A DNA stretch of 64,000 bases from Nageia nagi (taxonomy: Eukaryota > Pinophyta), in NCBI GenBank assembly GCA_050084985.1, contig JBITNC010000001.1, positions 59,768,001 to 59,832,000 of the forward strand. The letters run 5' to 3'. The position numbers and the translations under genes are program-made. The notes under the pieces were generated by a model. That model did not search any database, was not told the DNA's origin, and was given only the letters and a program-made list of their open reading frames with translations. Positions 22,097-32,586 of the stretch are shown here, piece by piece. The stretch's first letter is position 1; each line of letters begins with the position of its first letter.

Positions 22097-23486
22097 TTAC
22101 TCTCTTTTTGAGGGCAACTTCACCAAATCAATAGAGTCCATGAGCTTACATATCTGAGCTTCAGGAAGGAGCTTTGTACATAAATCAACAAAGTTTATAA
22201 TTGATGAACAATACTGCAAGTGTAGAAGACCATCCAGAACCTTCTCTCTGATGAAGTGGGTTTGGATCTCTACATGCTTTGTTCTTTGATGGAAAACATG
22301 ATTATTTACCAAAGTAATAGCTGACTAATTATTTGAAGAAATTTGAGATGGATGAACTTGCTCATACCCTATTTCTTTCAAAATATGCCTCAACTAAATG
22401 GCTTCCTGGGTTACAATTGACATTGCCAAATATTCAGCCTCAGTGGTGGAGAGAGCTATAGTAGGCTGTTTCTTAGATGCCCAAGAGATAGCACCTAAAC
22501 CAATGCTAAACACATAAGTAGAGGTTGATTTGATATCATCTCTATCTTCCCCTTATTCAAAATCAGAGAATTGTGAGACAATAAAATAGGAAAACTTATC
22601 ATACTTGAGAGTAAGATCCTTAATGCCTGCAACATACCTTAAAATTTGCTTAACTACATTGAGGTGCTCAACATATGATTTTTGCATAAAGTGAGCCATC
22701 AAATTGATCGTAAAGGCAATATTTGGCCTAGAGATAGTCAAATAAAGAAGATTACCAATTAGCTGCTTGTAAGTCTTAGCATCTACCAACTAAGAGTTGG
22801 AACAAAGAGACAAAGTGATTCCAAGAGAGACTAGATTACAACAGGTTTGTATTCCTCCATTCCAAACTTTTACAAGATATATAAGATATATTTGGATTAA
22901 CTAAGATAAGTACATTCCTTGTATTGGTACACTTGCATACCAAGGTGTTGACCCAAAATAATGTATATAATTATTAATGGGGGTTAATTAATGCACTATT
23001 AGTCTACTTTATTTTATTGATATATATCCAAAATATGATAATGATGTTTAACTGGCATACATGTTCATTTTATCTCAATTACATGTTCAGTGAATTAACC
23101 ACATCAAAGAATTTTGAGAGAACAAAATAGAAAAACTTATCATACTTGAGAGCAAGATCTTTAATGCCTGCAACATACTTTAAAATTTGTTTAACTACAT
23201 TGAGGTGCTCAACATATGATTTTTGCATAAAGCGAGCCATCAAATTGATGGTAAAGGCAATATTTGGCCTAGAGATAGTCAAATAAAGAAGACTACCAAT
23301 TAGTTACTTGTAAGTCTTAGCATCTACCAACTAAAAGTTGAAACTAAGAGACAAAGTGATTCCAAGAGAGACTAGATTGCAGCAGATTTGTATTCCTCCA
23401 TTCCAAACTTTTATAAGATATATGAGATATACTTGGATTGACTAAGATAAGTACAATCCTTGTATTGGTGCACTTGCATACCAAGG
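22097..23486 (-). pseudogene. N2 RNase H and RT C-terminal end, partly duplicated
   Basis: The copia pol end, stop at 22097-22099, with HQRTKHVEIQTHFIREKVLD (22300-22225) and LMAHFMQKSYVEHLN (about 22710). The segment from about 22560 repeats from about 23104, because a 541-bp unit is tandemly duplicated. The reading is interrupted by stops and, at 23487, by N3. Confidence 0.83.
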
Positions 23487-23647
23487 TGTTGACCCAAAAT
23501 AATGCATATAATTATTAATGGGGGTTAATTAATGCACTATCGGTCTACTTTATTTTATTTACATATATCCAAAATATGATAATGATGTTTAACTGGCATA
23601 CATGTTCATTTTATCCCAATTACATGTTCAGTGAATTAACCACATCA
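22560..23647. repeat. 541-bp direct tandem duplication spanning the N2/N3 junction
   Basis: Two copies (about 22560-23105 and 23104-23647), each with N2 pol sequence followed by the first 160 bp of the N3 LTR. The offset from TGTTGACCC at 22946 to 23487 is 541 bp. It arose after N3 inserted. Confidence 0.85.
22946..23106 (-). repeat. Partial N3 LTR inside a 541-bp tandem duplication
   Basis: About 160 bp matching the start of the N3 LTR (23487-23647), joined to copia pol sequence at both ends. The left half is preceded by the same CATACCAAGG flank as N3. It marks the duplicated junction, not an independent insertion. Confidence 0.85.
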
Positions 23648-24124
23648 TACATTGAAAATAAACATGCATTCATACAATTGCACACCACTGGCAACCTAAA
23701 ATTGAAGTGGAAGAAATAAAATAACAAATGTAACAAAGAATGTAACGATGAGTGAATGAAAGAATCATCAGATAGAAAACATAAGATATAATTTACGAAT
23801 AATATTTACGCATAATAGAGTGATGTATCATATGCTAGAATCTCTCTTGAGTCCTCCTTGTATTCATTTGCCCGTGACCTCCTCCTTCGGAGATGATCAC
23901 CCTCTCCCCTTTTTAAGGTCATCAATTGATGCCTTTATATAGGATACAAGTTTACATGACTTTGATCTTTTTAACCCTTTGTACATGCCATAAAGGTCCA
24001 CTAGATATATCATATAGTTTTATCATGACTTAGGGTATTATTTTAACCTCTTTTTACATAATATATCATTGAAGCTCTAAAATGAATTATTTAATAAATA
24101 ATAATTCATTTTTAGGCATCTACA
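23487..24124 (-). repeat. N3 3' LTR
   Basis: 638 bp, TGTTGACCC...CTACA, similar along its length to 27088-27743. It adjoins the minus-strand polypurine tract at 24125-24140. Confidence 0.87.
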
Positions 24125-24689
24125 TTTGCCCTTTTTTGGAGGTGTGATTGAAGTAATGAAATTACATATCCAAAGAAGAAGTGTAGAAGAAAGTTTTTTG
24201 ATAACTTTGAACTCTTTGTTGTATTGCCCCTTGTTATTTTTGTTGATGATGATGAGGGTCCCTTGCTACCCCCTTTTGGCTTGGATGCCCTAGGAAAGAT
24301 CCTTGAATGGTACAACCAAGGTAATATGTGATGAGCAATCTCTCTCCAGGAATGGTGCTATGTAGATGATGGAAATGACTGTGCTACTAGGTAGTCATAT
24401 GATCCCATATCCAATTTTGGAGATGAAAAATGTATTTTTGCCCCTTATCATGCTTCAACCATGAATCTAATCATTTCATCATTTTTGATACTCAAGAACC
24501 ATTCATATTTATGTCCATGCCTTGAAATAGAGAGGATCTACTTTGATTGAGATGGAATGCAATGAAATGGACATCGTTGATGGCATAGGAATAGTATGCA
24601 TGCCATTGGTGGCATGGAAATCTGTGTATTTTATTCTACTCTTTGGGATGTAGAAACCTGCAATAAAATGTCAATCATAAAATATGGTG

Positions 24690-25245
24690 GATGCACAATA
24701 AGTTGCATCCTCCTTTGAGAATGAATCAATATTAGTAATCTACTTATAATTGCATCATCATTTTATCTTTTAAGTGAGTGAACTCTCACTAGCCGTATCA
24801 TTGGCCATCGACGATCATACATTTTATGTCTATGATCCAAAGATAGTATGCTTTACATTGGTTCAAAGCAAAAATTATATGGATACACAGTAAGTTGTAT
24901 CATCTATTGATGATGAATCAATGTCAACAACTTGCTCACGGTTGTATCATTGATTTTCTTTTAAGTGAGTGAACTCTCACTAGCCATGTCATTGGCCATC
25001 GATGATCATACATTTTTATGTCTATTATCCAAAGATAGTATGCTTTGGATTGGTTCAAAGCAAAAATCATATAGATACATAGTAGGTTGAATTATTAATT
25101 GATGATAAATCAATGTCAAAAACTTGATCATGGCTGTATCTTTGATTTTCTTTTAAGTGAGTGAACTCTCACTAGCTGTGTCATTGGCCATCGATGATCA
25201 TAACGTTTTTATGTCTATGATCTAAAGACATTTGAATTGTCATTT
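24690..25245. repeat. Three tandem repeats of about 191 bp in the N3 3' region
   Basis: The marker GTGAGTGAACTCTCACTAGC starts at 24774, 24965 and 25157, giving a period of 191-192 bp. Each unit also carries GGCCATCGACGATCATA-like and CCAAAGATAGTATGCTTT-like stretches. They lie between the polyprotein tail and the polypurine tract, the place where some Ty3/gypsy (Tat/Ogre type) elements carry tandem repeats. Confidence 0.88.
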
Positions 25246-25784
25246 CTCTTTTCTCTCACTTTTTCTCCTTTTTTTAATCATATCGTTGACACAGTGGGAA
25301 CAGTCTTCTACGCTCTTGACATCGTAGGAATCCCTGAATTTTGCTAAAATAAAATTATTTTACCTTTTTATAGGAAAAGTCTATTGATTCATCATACTTA
25401 TAGTTGAATATGAGATTGCCCCTAGTTAAAGCTAAAAAAGGGGATAAGGGAAGCCATCTTGTCATATGCATGAAACATGTGGCAACCTAAATCCACCACG
25501 TCATCATTTGGGTAACAATCATGAATCGACAACATATAGAAGAGAACGGTGCTATTCTGAGCTGTGATAAATGTAGTGCAAAATGTAGAGTGAAGTTTAG
25601 AAGGGGAGATAATACTTCTCATGTTCTTTTGTTCTAATTTTTTTTAGCCATGCTACTGTTAGCCTGCTTGCAGTGCATGTTGCTAGCATCATGGAATTTT
25701 TTTTATTTTTCAAAAAAAATAAAAGTTTGCATGCCCCTGCTCATGAATTTTGTGTTTCAAGGGGTAGATGCTGTCATTTTTAAG

Positions 25785-25935
25785 CATAGAATCGTTTAAG
25801 ATGGATATCATTGAATGTCTTTGGTTCTTCTTTGCCATCCATGGATGATAGTCTATATGCACCTAATCCACTAAGTATCTCAAAGTTGGGGGCTTTTTGA
25901 TTGGGTGGTGGGGAACAATTGTGGCTATCATGTTT
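25785..25935 (-). pseudogene. N3 polyprotein C-terminal tail (gypsy type)
   Basis: The residues GAYRLSSMDGKE followed by FNDIHLKRFYA and a stop resemble the extreme C terminus of plant Ty3/gypsy polyproteins, downstream of integrase. Everything between this tail and the gag-side ORF is missing. The assignment is from pattern recognition of a short motif. Confidence 0.5.
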
Positions 25936-26031
25936 GGGTTGTTCTACAATATGAGCATCCTATTTTTTCAAAGTTTCTTGAGATGTTACTTTTTGCCAAG
26001 GTTTAGGTTGTGGCTTTGGTTGAGGTTGTGG

Positions 26032-26521
26032 TTAAGAAAATATATTATTTTGTTTCTTTTGTATAATTTTCTTCTCAAAATTTTGTAGATAATATTTCCT
26101 AGCATATGGATCTTCTAAAAATTTATGTAATTCTTTCCTTATAAATGCATGATATTTTTCTTTTAATTCAAGATCATTATAAATTCCAAACATCAAAGAG
26201 GGATTGACAAACATATGTGCTTTAATTTTCTGAAATTGATCTTGAATTGTCAATTTTTCAAATACAATATCATTCATTTTAAACTTATCCATAGCATCCA
26301 AATTTAAATTTGCATCACAATCAAATTTAGCTATATAATCATCAAAAATAACATTATCATGCACTTAATTTTCTATAATAATTGATATATCAACATTCGT
26401 AGCAGTCAAGCATGAATTTGATAAACTTAATTCATCAAAAGATTTTCTATTATGCATAACATTCATTTCTTGTTTAGGAGGAGGTGCAAATAAATCACTT
26501 ATCACATTCAAAAAAACCATT
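26032..26521 (-). pseudogene. N3 gag-side open frame of unknown function, one internal stop
   Basis: About 163 codons from an ATG at 26521 (MVFLNVISDLFAPPPKQEMN) to the stop at 26032, interrupted once by TAA at about 26365. The second part holds the 110-residue frame rich in Lys, Phe and Asp (LMFGIYNDLELKEKYHAF). By position it is where gag starts. I do not recognise the protein family. Glu/Lys-rich with no knuckle or protease motif. Confidence 0.5.
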
Positions 26522-27087
26522 TTTAAATGCCTTATCCATGAGAAAATGCAAGAAGATGGAAAAAAAATGTTTTTATATGAAAACCTCTAGAAATCTTGAA
26601 ACAAATGCATGCAAAGGGCTCAAATTAATCTCCAAAAGTTCCCTATTATGATGACCTATGGGTTTGGCAAGTTTTTAGCATAAAATAAGTCACTAAATAG
26701 TTGCAAAATGCCTTCAAAATGTATGATTTTTCAAGCTGACATTTTCTACAAAAATATTTTCAAAATCACTTGAAATATGCAAATCAAGACCTAGAAAAAT
26801 TAGAAAAACTTTCCAAATATATTATCTATGGTTTGGGCAGAGTTTTCTAATGCTAGATTTTACCAAATTTGAAGAAAATAACCTTGAAAAACTAGGGTTT
26901 TCTAAAGTGACATTTTTCAAGAAAATAATTTTATTTGAAGTAATAAAAATTTTCAAATTGAAGAAAAGTTAATTTAACCAAAAAGGAAAATAAAACCAAG
27001 GGTTTCTAATGCAAGACTCCTTAGAAAAAGCGATGCCCTAAAATGAAAAATTCTAGGGTTTGTAAGAATAGTCAAGGTTCACCAAAA

Positions 27088-27743
27088 CATAGACCCAAAA
27101 TAATGCATATAATTATTAATGGGGGTTAATTAATGCACTATCAATCTACTTTATTTTATTGACATTTATCTGAAATATGACAATGATGTTTAACTAGCAT
27201 ACATGTTCATTTTATCCTAATTACATGTTTAGTGAATTAATGACATCATACATTGAAAACAAACATGCATTCATACAATTTCATGTCGTTGGTAGCCTAA
27301 ATAAGGCACACCGCTAATGGCGTGGAAGAAGTAAAATAACAAATGCAAAAAAGAATGTAGCAATGAGCAAAAGAAAGAATCATCAGATAACAAACATAAG
27401 ATGTAACTTATGAATAATATTTGCACATAATAGAGTGATGTATCATGTGCTAGAATCTCTCTTGAGTCCTTCTCATATTTGTTTGCCCATGACCTCCTCC
27501 TCCTTCGGAGATGATCCCCCTCTCCTCTTTTTTAAGTTCATCAATTGATGCCTTTATATAGGATACAAGTTTACATGACTTTGATCTTTTTGACCCCTTG
27601 TACATGCCACAAAGGTCTACTAGATATATCATATAGCTTTATCATGACTTAGGGTATTATTTTAACCCCTTTTTACATAATACATCATTGAAGCTCTAAA
27701 ATAAATTATTCAATAAATAATAATTCATTTTTAGGTGTCTACA
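27088..27743 (-). repeat. N3 5' LTR
   Basis: 656 bp; the outer TG has decayed to CA (CATAGACCC), while the other end keeps CTACA. The inward flank (minus strand TTTTGGTGAACCTTGAC) should hold the primer site, but I cannot match it to a tRNA with confidence. Confidence 0.85.
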
Positions 27744-30700
27744 TAAAGTAGTAGTGCAATAGAATAAGATTAATCATTTCAAAAGTTACCTTAAGTTTGA
27801 AAATGTAGTCTTTAATAAAGACTATATTATTCCTTGTAATCAACAAATCATCCACATAAAGAAGAATCAAGATCAAATCTTATCTTTGGTTAAGAACGTA
27901 AAGATATGAGTCAGAGAAGCATTTAACAAACCCAATATCCTCAAAATATCTTGAAATCTTTTTGTACCAGGATCTAGCAGCTTGCTTAAGTCCATACAAG
28001 GACTTCTTTAACTTGCAAATAAGATATTCTTTGCCTTCCATAATAAATCCTTTTGGTTGGTTCATGTAGATTCCACATCTAAGTCACCATTGAGAAAATC
28101 ACGCTTAACATCAAGTTGAAAAACTTTTCATCCCTGAGCTGCTGAAAGAGCAAGGATTACCCTAACAGTAGGCATCTTTGCCACTAGAATAAAGGTTTCC
28201 TCATAATCAACTCCATATTTTTGAGCAAAACCCTTAACTACTAACCTTGCTTTGTATTTATCAATCTCTCCAACTGAATTATATTTGACCTTGTAAATCC
28301 ATTTATTACCAATCACATTTCATTCATTGGGATAAGGAACCAAATCCTAAGTTTGATTCTTCATTAGAACCTCGTACTCCACATTCATTACATTCATCCA
28401 GCACTCATGCTTTAAAGCTTCCTTGAAGGATGAGAGCTTTTTTTTACCATCAATTTTTGTAAATAAAGATTTATTAATGGTCATACTTCTAGTTATCTTA
28501 TGTTGGAGAGTTTTGTTCCTTACATGACAAATCCACACTAACATCCAACTAGTTAGGTGCAATAGAAGAATCATCACCCTCATCAAGGTTCTCATAAGAA
28601 GCCTCTTCTGGTAGTTCATTTAATTTGATATCCCTTGACATAAAGAATGAATGAGAGAAAGGTTGGTATAGCCTCTAGCCTCTATGTTGATTGTCATAGC
28701 CCATAAAGATACACTTTTCAGATCTCTTATCCAACTTCTTTCTTTTCTTAGTAATAACAAAGGCATAAGCATCACAACAAAATATCCTAAAGTGAGAGAT
28801 GTTAGGTTTCTTTTCTATCTATGCCTCATATGAAATTTTACCTTTAATTACTTTCGTAGGACACTTGTTTAAGATGTAGATTACAGTATTTACAACTTCA
28901 CCCTATAAGAAGCTAAAAAGATCTCCCAATATACGTCTTCCCATTTCTTGAATGGTTATATTATTCCTTTTAGCTACACCATTTTGCTGAGAAGGGTAAG
29001 GGATAGTAAACTACCTCTTGATTCTATACTTGATACAAAAATCATTGACTTCATTGCTATTATACTCACCCCCATTATCAGCTCTCAACATCTTGATTTT
29101 GAATTCAAACTGATTTTTTACTAAAGCTTTGAAATCTTTAAACCTATCAAAAGTTTTTTCCTTGTTCTCTATAAGATAACCAAATTTCATCCTACTGAAG
29201 TCATCAATAAAGGTTAAGACATAAGATGCTCCCCCAAGTGACTTAGTTGGAAATAGACCCATCAAATCTGTGCATAAGCTAAAGAGGTTAAGTTGCTCTA
29301 GCTGCCTTATCTTTTGAAAAATTTTGCTAATTTATTTTACTTAGAATGCACTTCTCACAAAGATCAATTGTAGGTGATATTGCAGGCAAACCTTCCACAA
29401 GTTCATGATATTTCATGACTTGAATGTTCTTATGGTTTAGGTGGCCTAATCGATGGTGCCAAAGATTACCTTTAGAACAAACATTAGTTGCAAGATACAT
29501 CTTTGTTAAAGATTGATCCACAATGTAAAGGTCATCTTTCATTAAACCTTTCACCAAAGTGGCAAGACCCTTTTTCATGCACCAAGAGTGTGAGTTAAAC
29601 TCAAAGGAGTAAACTTTCTTTGCAACCTGAATTATGAAAAGGAGATTCATAGTAAGTTTAGGCATATAAAGCATATTCTCAAGAATCTTTTCTTATATCA
29701 ACACACTCCCAATACCTTGAACATCAAGGATTAAATTATCACCTATCACAACTGCATCATTTCTATACTTATGAAAGTTTTCAAAGTTATCATTTTCAAA
29801 ACACATGTGATTAGTGCATCCAGAATTAACAATCTAATCATTTGAAAAAGTGAGAGACTTGAAGTAAAAATCAATAACATAAGCAAATTTTTTGTTTTTA
29901 TTCTTATTATTATATTTGTTTAGTTTTCTAGATCCTTTTTCACCTTAATCTTTCTTTTTCTTTAAGCAATCAACTTCCTTATGACCATAAATGTCATAGA
30001 AATTATAATTTTTATCAATTTTGACTTTGGTTTTCTTTGACTTATTATAATCATAATTCTTCTTATTCCACCATTCTTTAAGTTCTTCTTAGGAGCATGA
30101 GAACCCTTGTTTTGATTATGGTTCTTCTTTTTGAAGTGAAGCTTCATTGGACCAAGTGCCATTGATGGCTCCTTAAGAGTGGTGATAGTCACTTTATTGT
30201 TAAGTGTTTCATCATGCTTCAAGAGAAGCCTTGATAGATTTTCCAAGGAGAACACTTTTTTTTTATCATCAAGCCTAATTTTAGTAACCATCATAATCTA
30301 ACTAAATTTAGCAGAGAGGCTTTGAAGGATGATGAAATTCAAAAACTCATCGTTGACCCAATTGCAATCGCACCCCATAAATTGGGTCTTAAGTTCAACA
30401 ACCTTATTTAGATATATAGCCACACTTTTATTTTTCTCTTGACGTGATTGAAGCAACTTCTGAAGAATGGTGAACCTCTTAGAAAGTTTAGTGCCAAGGT
30501 AAATACTTTTTAGTTTATCCAAATCTTCCTTTGTAGTGTTTAAAGAAGATATCAAGAAGAGAATCTCATTTGAAACTGCACGAAAGATAATAGAAGCTGC
30601 CAAATCATTCTTAATATTATAAGCTTCAAGTTCCTTCTCCCCTGATGGAGCAACTTTATTTTTATTGATAATCATCCAAAGTTTACATGCTTTAAGTTCT

Positions 30701-30773
30701 GCTTCATCCTAGGTTCCCAAATACCATAGTTGGAACCATCCAAGATATGCTTGAGTGTAAAAGATTCTTCCAT
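27744..30773 (-). pseudogene. N2 gag, protease, integrase and RT N-terminal region (decayed)
   Basis: From the gag start ATG (30773-30771) leftward: gag (30675-30298, e.g. RRFTILQ-like KRFTILQKLLQSRQE), a Lys-rich knuckle region (about 30290-29950), integrase zinc domain (LWHHRLGHLNHKNIQ, CEKCILSK; 29480-29335), the integrase core (29265-28900; DDFSRMKFGYL, ADNGGEYNS), linker, and RT (NKWIYKVKYNSVGE at about 28310; YGLKQAARSWYKK at about 27990). It is broken by frequent stops and frame changes, and ends where N3 is inserted. Confidence 0.87.
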
Positions 30774-32106
30774 TGCTACAAAATAATATAAAAGAGGTAA
30801 AATGTAAGTATACATGCTGAATTTAAAACTATTAATTATACAAATACATGTTTGAACTAATCAGCAAATTAAATGCTTAGTTGTTAATAAGAATAATAAT
30901 TATACATCTAACATCTTCATCACCATGTATAATTTAAGAGAGAAAAAATTTGAGGTTTATTTTCTTATCTAAAATTAGGCCTTCACTTGAATGCCCACAA
31001 GGAGCCCAGGTCCTACAAATCCTCATCAAGTTCCCCTTGGGCAGTGATATACTCTCACAAGGAGAAGTACAAGCTATTTTATAAGTTTGTGATGTATTTT
31101 GAATTGACCAAATTAATTATCTTAATTAAGTTTTTAATTTTCCTCCTAGGTTATCAAGATAATCCCTGAATGAATGGGAGGACATGTGGTATCACTACAT
31201 ACATGCATGTCCACCTATGTGGAGTTAAATCCAGATCAATAGAGGACTTAGGAAAAATTAAGAAGTACAAATTTTTCACCACTTGGATCGTCAGATTAAA
31301 AGGCTCCAATCCATCTTATCCTCACCTCATGGTGTCCCACACAAGTCATGTTGCAGAAAAAATATGTGCAGATGTGTTCATTTTAGAGAAAGCAATTTTT
31401 AATATTTACGTACTTTGCATATAAAGTAAAAGTGTAAAATAAATAAAGTGCTTTTAAAATAAAACTACATCCAACCTCATTCATAAGTATGAACTAAAGA
31501 GTCCAATGGATTTTTTTACAACCCCTAATGGAACTCTTTACAAAGGTTCATTAATTTTAAATAACAATAAATGAGCCTAAGAGTCCAATGGGTTTTGTTA
31601 CAACCCCTAATGGATCTCTATACAAAAGGTTCATTATGCAAATTGAGGAATTATCCCCCTTGTTACTTAAAAAAATAGACTTTTTTAAAAAAATTCCTTA
31701 TTTGCAATTTATCATAAAAAAATATAGGCAAAAATATTTAAAGAAATTTTATCCATTCACATGCATTAGGACAAAATATTAAATCATGCATTTAAAATTT
31801 TTATTTATTTAGCAAAAATATGCACTAGGACAAAAAAATTAAAGTATGCATTCAAAATTTTTATCCAACCACATATGTGCAACAAATATGTATTAAGATA
31901 AAACACCATTAATTCATGCATACATAATTAATCCATGCATACTTAGCATTAATCTATGCATAATTAATCCATGCATTTAATCATTAATCTATGCATGCAT
32001 AATTAATTTTCCACTTTTATTTTCAAGGCATGCTAAAAAAATTCCTTAAAATAACTTGCACTTAAGGTAGAATTAACAAATAAAGAAATACTAGGCTAAA
32101 TAAAGT
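30774..32106 (-). other. N2 5' leader, gag-proximal part
   Basis: Non-coding leader. 30966-31635 is the leader module shared by N1, N2, N4 and N5, with CTCTCACAAGGAGAAGTA and a duplicated AGTCCAATGGGTTTT motif at the far end (31498 and 31578). The rest is AT-rich with ATGCAT-type short repeats, up to the N4 insertion. Confidence 0.7.
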
Positions 32107-32572
32107 TGCTCAAATGTATAATGCATTATTATAAAGCTTTGTATTAATCCTCTTTGTAAATTCACTAATACTTAAGAGTATCATTTGATACCTTAAGTAT
32201 TCAAGTGAATATGATAATATAACTTGTCCTACACTCCATGTCATGAACATGCCCCTTAGGTAAAAGGATGTGCATGTCATGCTTTTGTACATTGGATAAA
32301 AGGGTGATCCAAAGATGGATTTTGGCCTATAAATAGAAGGCTCCCTCTTTGTGATCATACACCAATTATGGAGTAAAGTTATGCTATAGGATAAAACATA
32401 GGAGATGAGATTAGAAGGATTGTAAGAGAGTTGTATTTGTAATTGAAGCAAAGATCTAGTTAGTCTTGTGTTGTGTTGTGAGATTGCTTTGTGAATTTAT
32501 TAGATATGAATTGTAAGCTTTCATGTGATCTTGGGAGTTTAGAATTGTTTAGTTTACAGTTCAATTCTCTCA
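32107..32572 (+). repeat. N4 5' LTR
   Basis: 466 bp, beginning TGCTCAAATG (from TGTTGGAATG) and ending TCTCTCA. TATAAATA at 32328-32335 is the expected promoter box. A deletion at about 32465 removes the GGATGTACTCC stretch kept in the 3' LTR. Confidence 0.88.
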
Positions 32573-32574
32573 TT

Positions 32575-32586
32575 TGGTATCAGAAC
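32575..32586 (+). other. N4 primer-binding site
   Basis: TGGTATCAGAAC, the initiator-Met site with one mismatch, 2 nt inside the 5' LTR. Confidence 0.88.

Larger units (their letters stand above)
23487..27743 (-). mobile_element. N3: non-autonomous Ty3/gypsy-derived LTR element (LARD-like)
   Basis: 4257 bp with LTRs of 638 bp (23487-24124) and 656 bp (27088-27743). It is inserted in N2 pol with flanks CAAGG and TAAAG (two transitions), and N2 pol continues across it. The internal region has no protease, RT or integrase core. It keeps a short gag-side ORF (26032-26521), a polyprotein C-terminal tail (25785-25900), three 191-bp tandem repeats, and a purine tract (AAAAAAGGGCAAA, minus strand) beside the left LTR. 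It must have moved using enzymes of a relative. Confidence 0.82.

Noticed and set aside
22946-23106. Independent truncated copy of the N3 LTR
   Set aside because: It is part of the 541-bp tandem duplication and shares the N3 left flank, so it is not a separate insertion.
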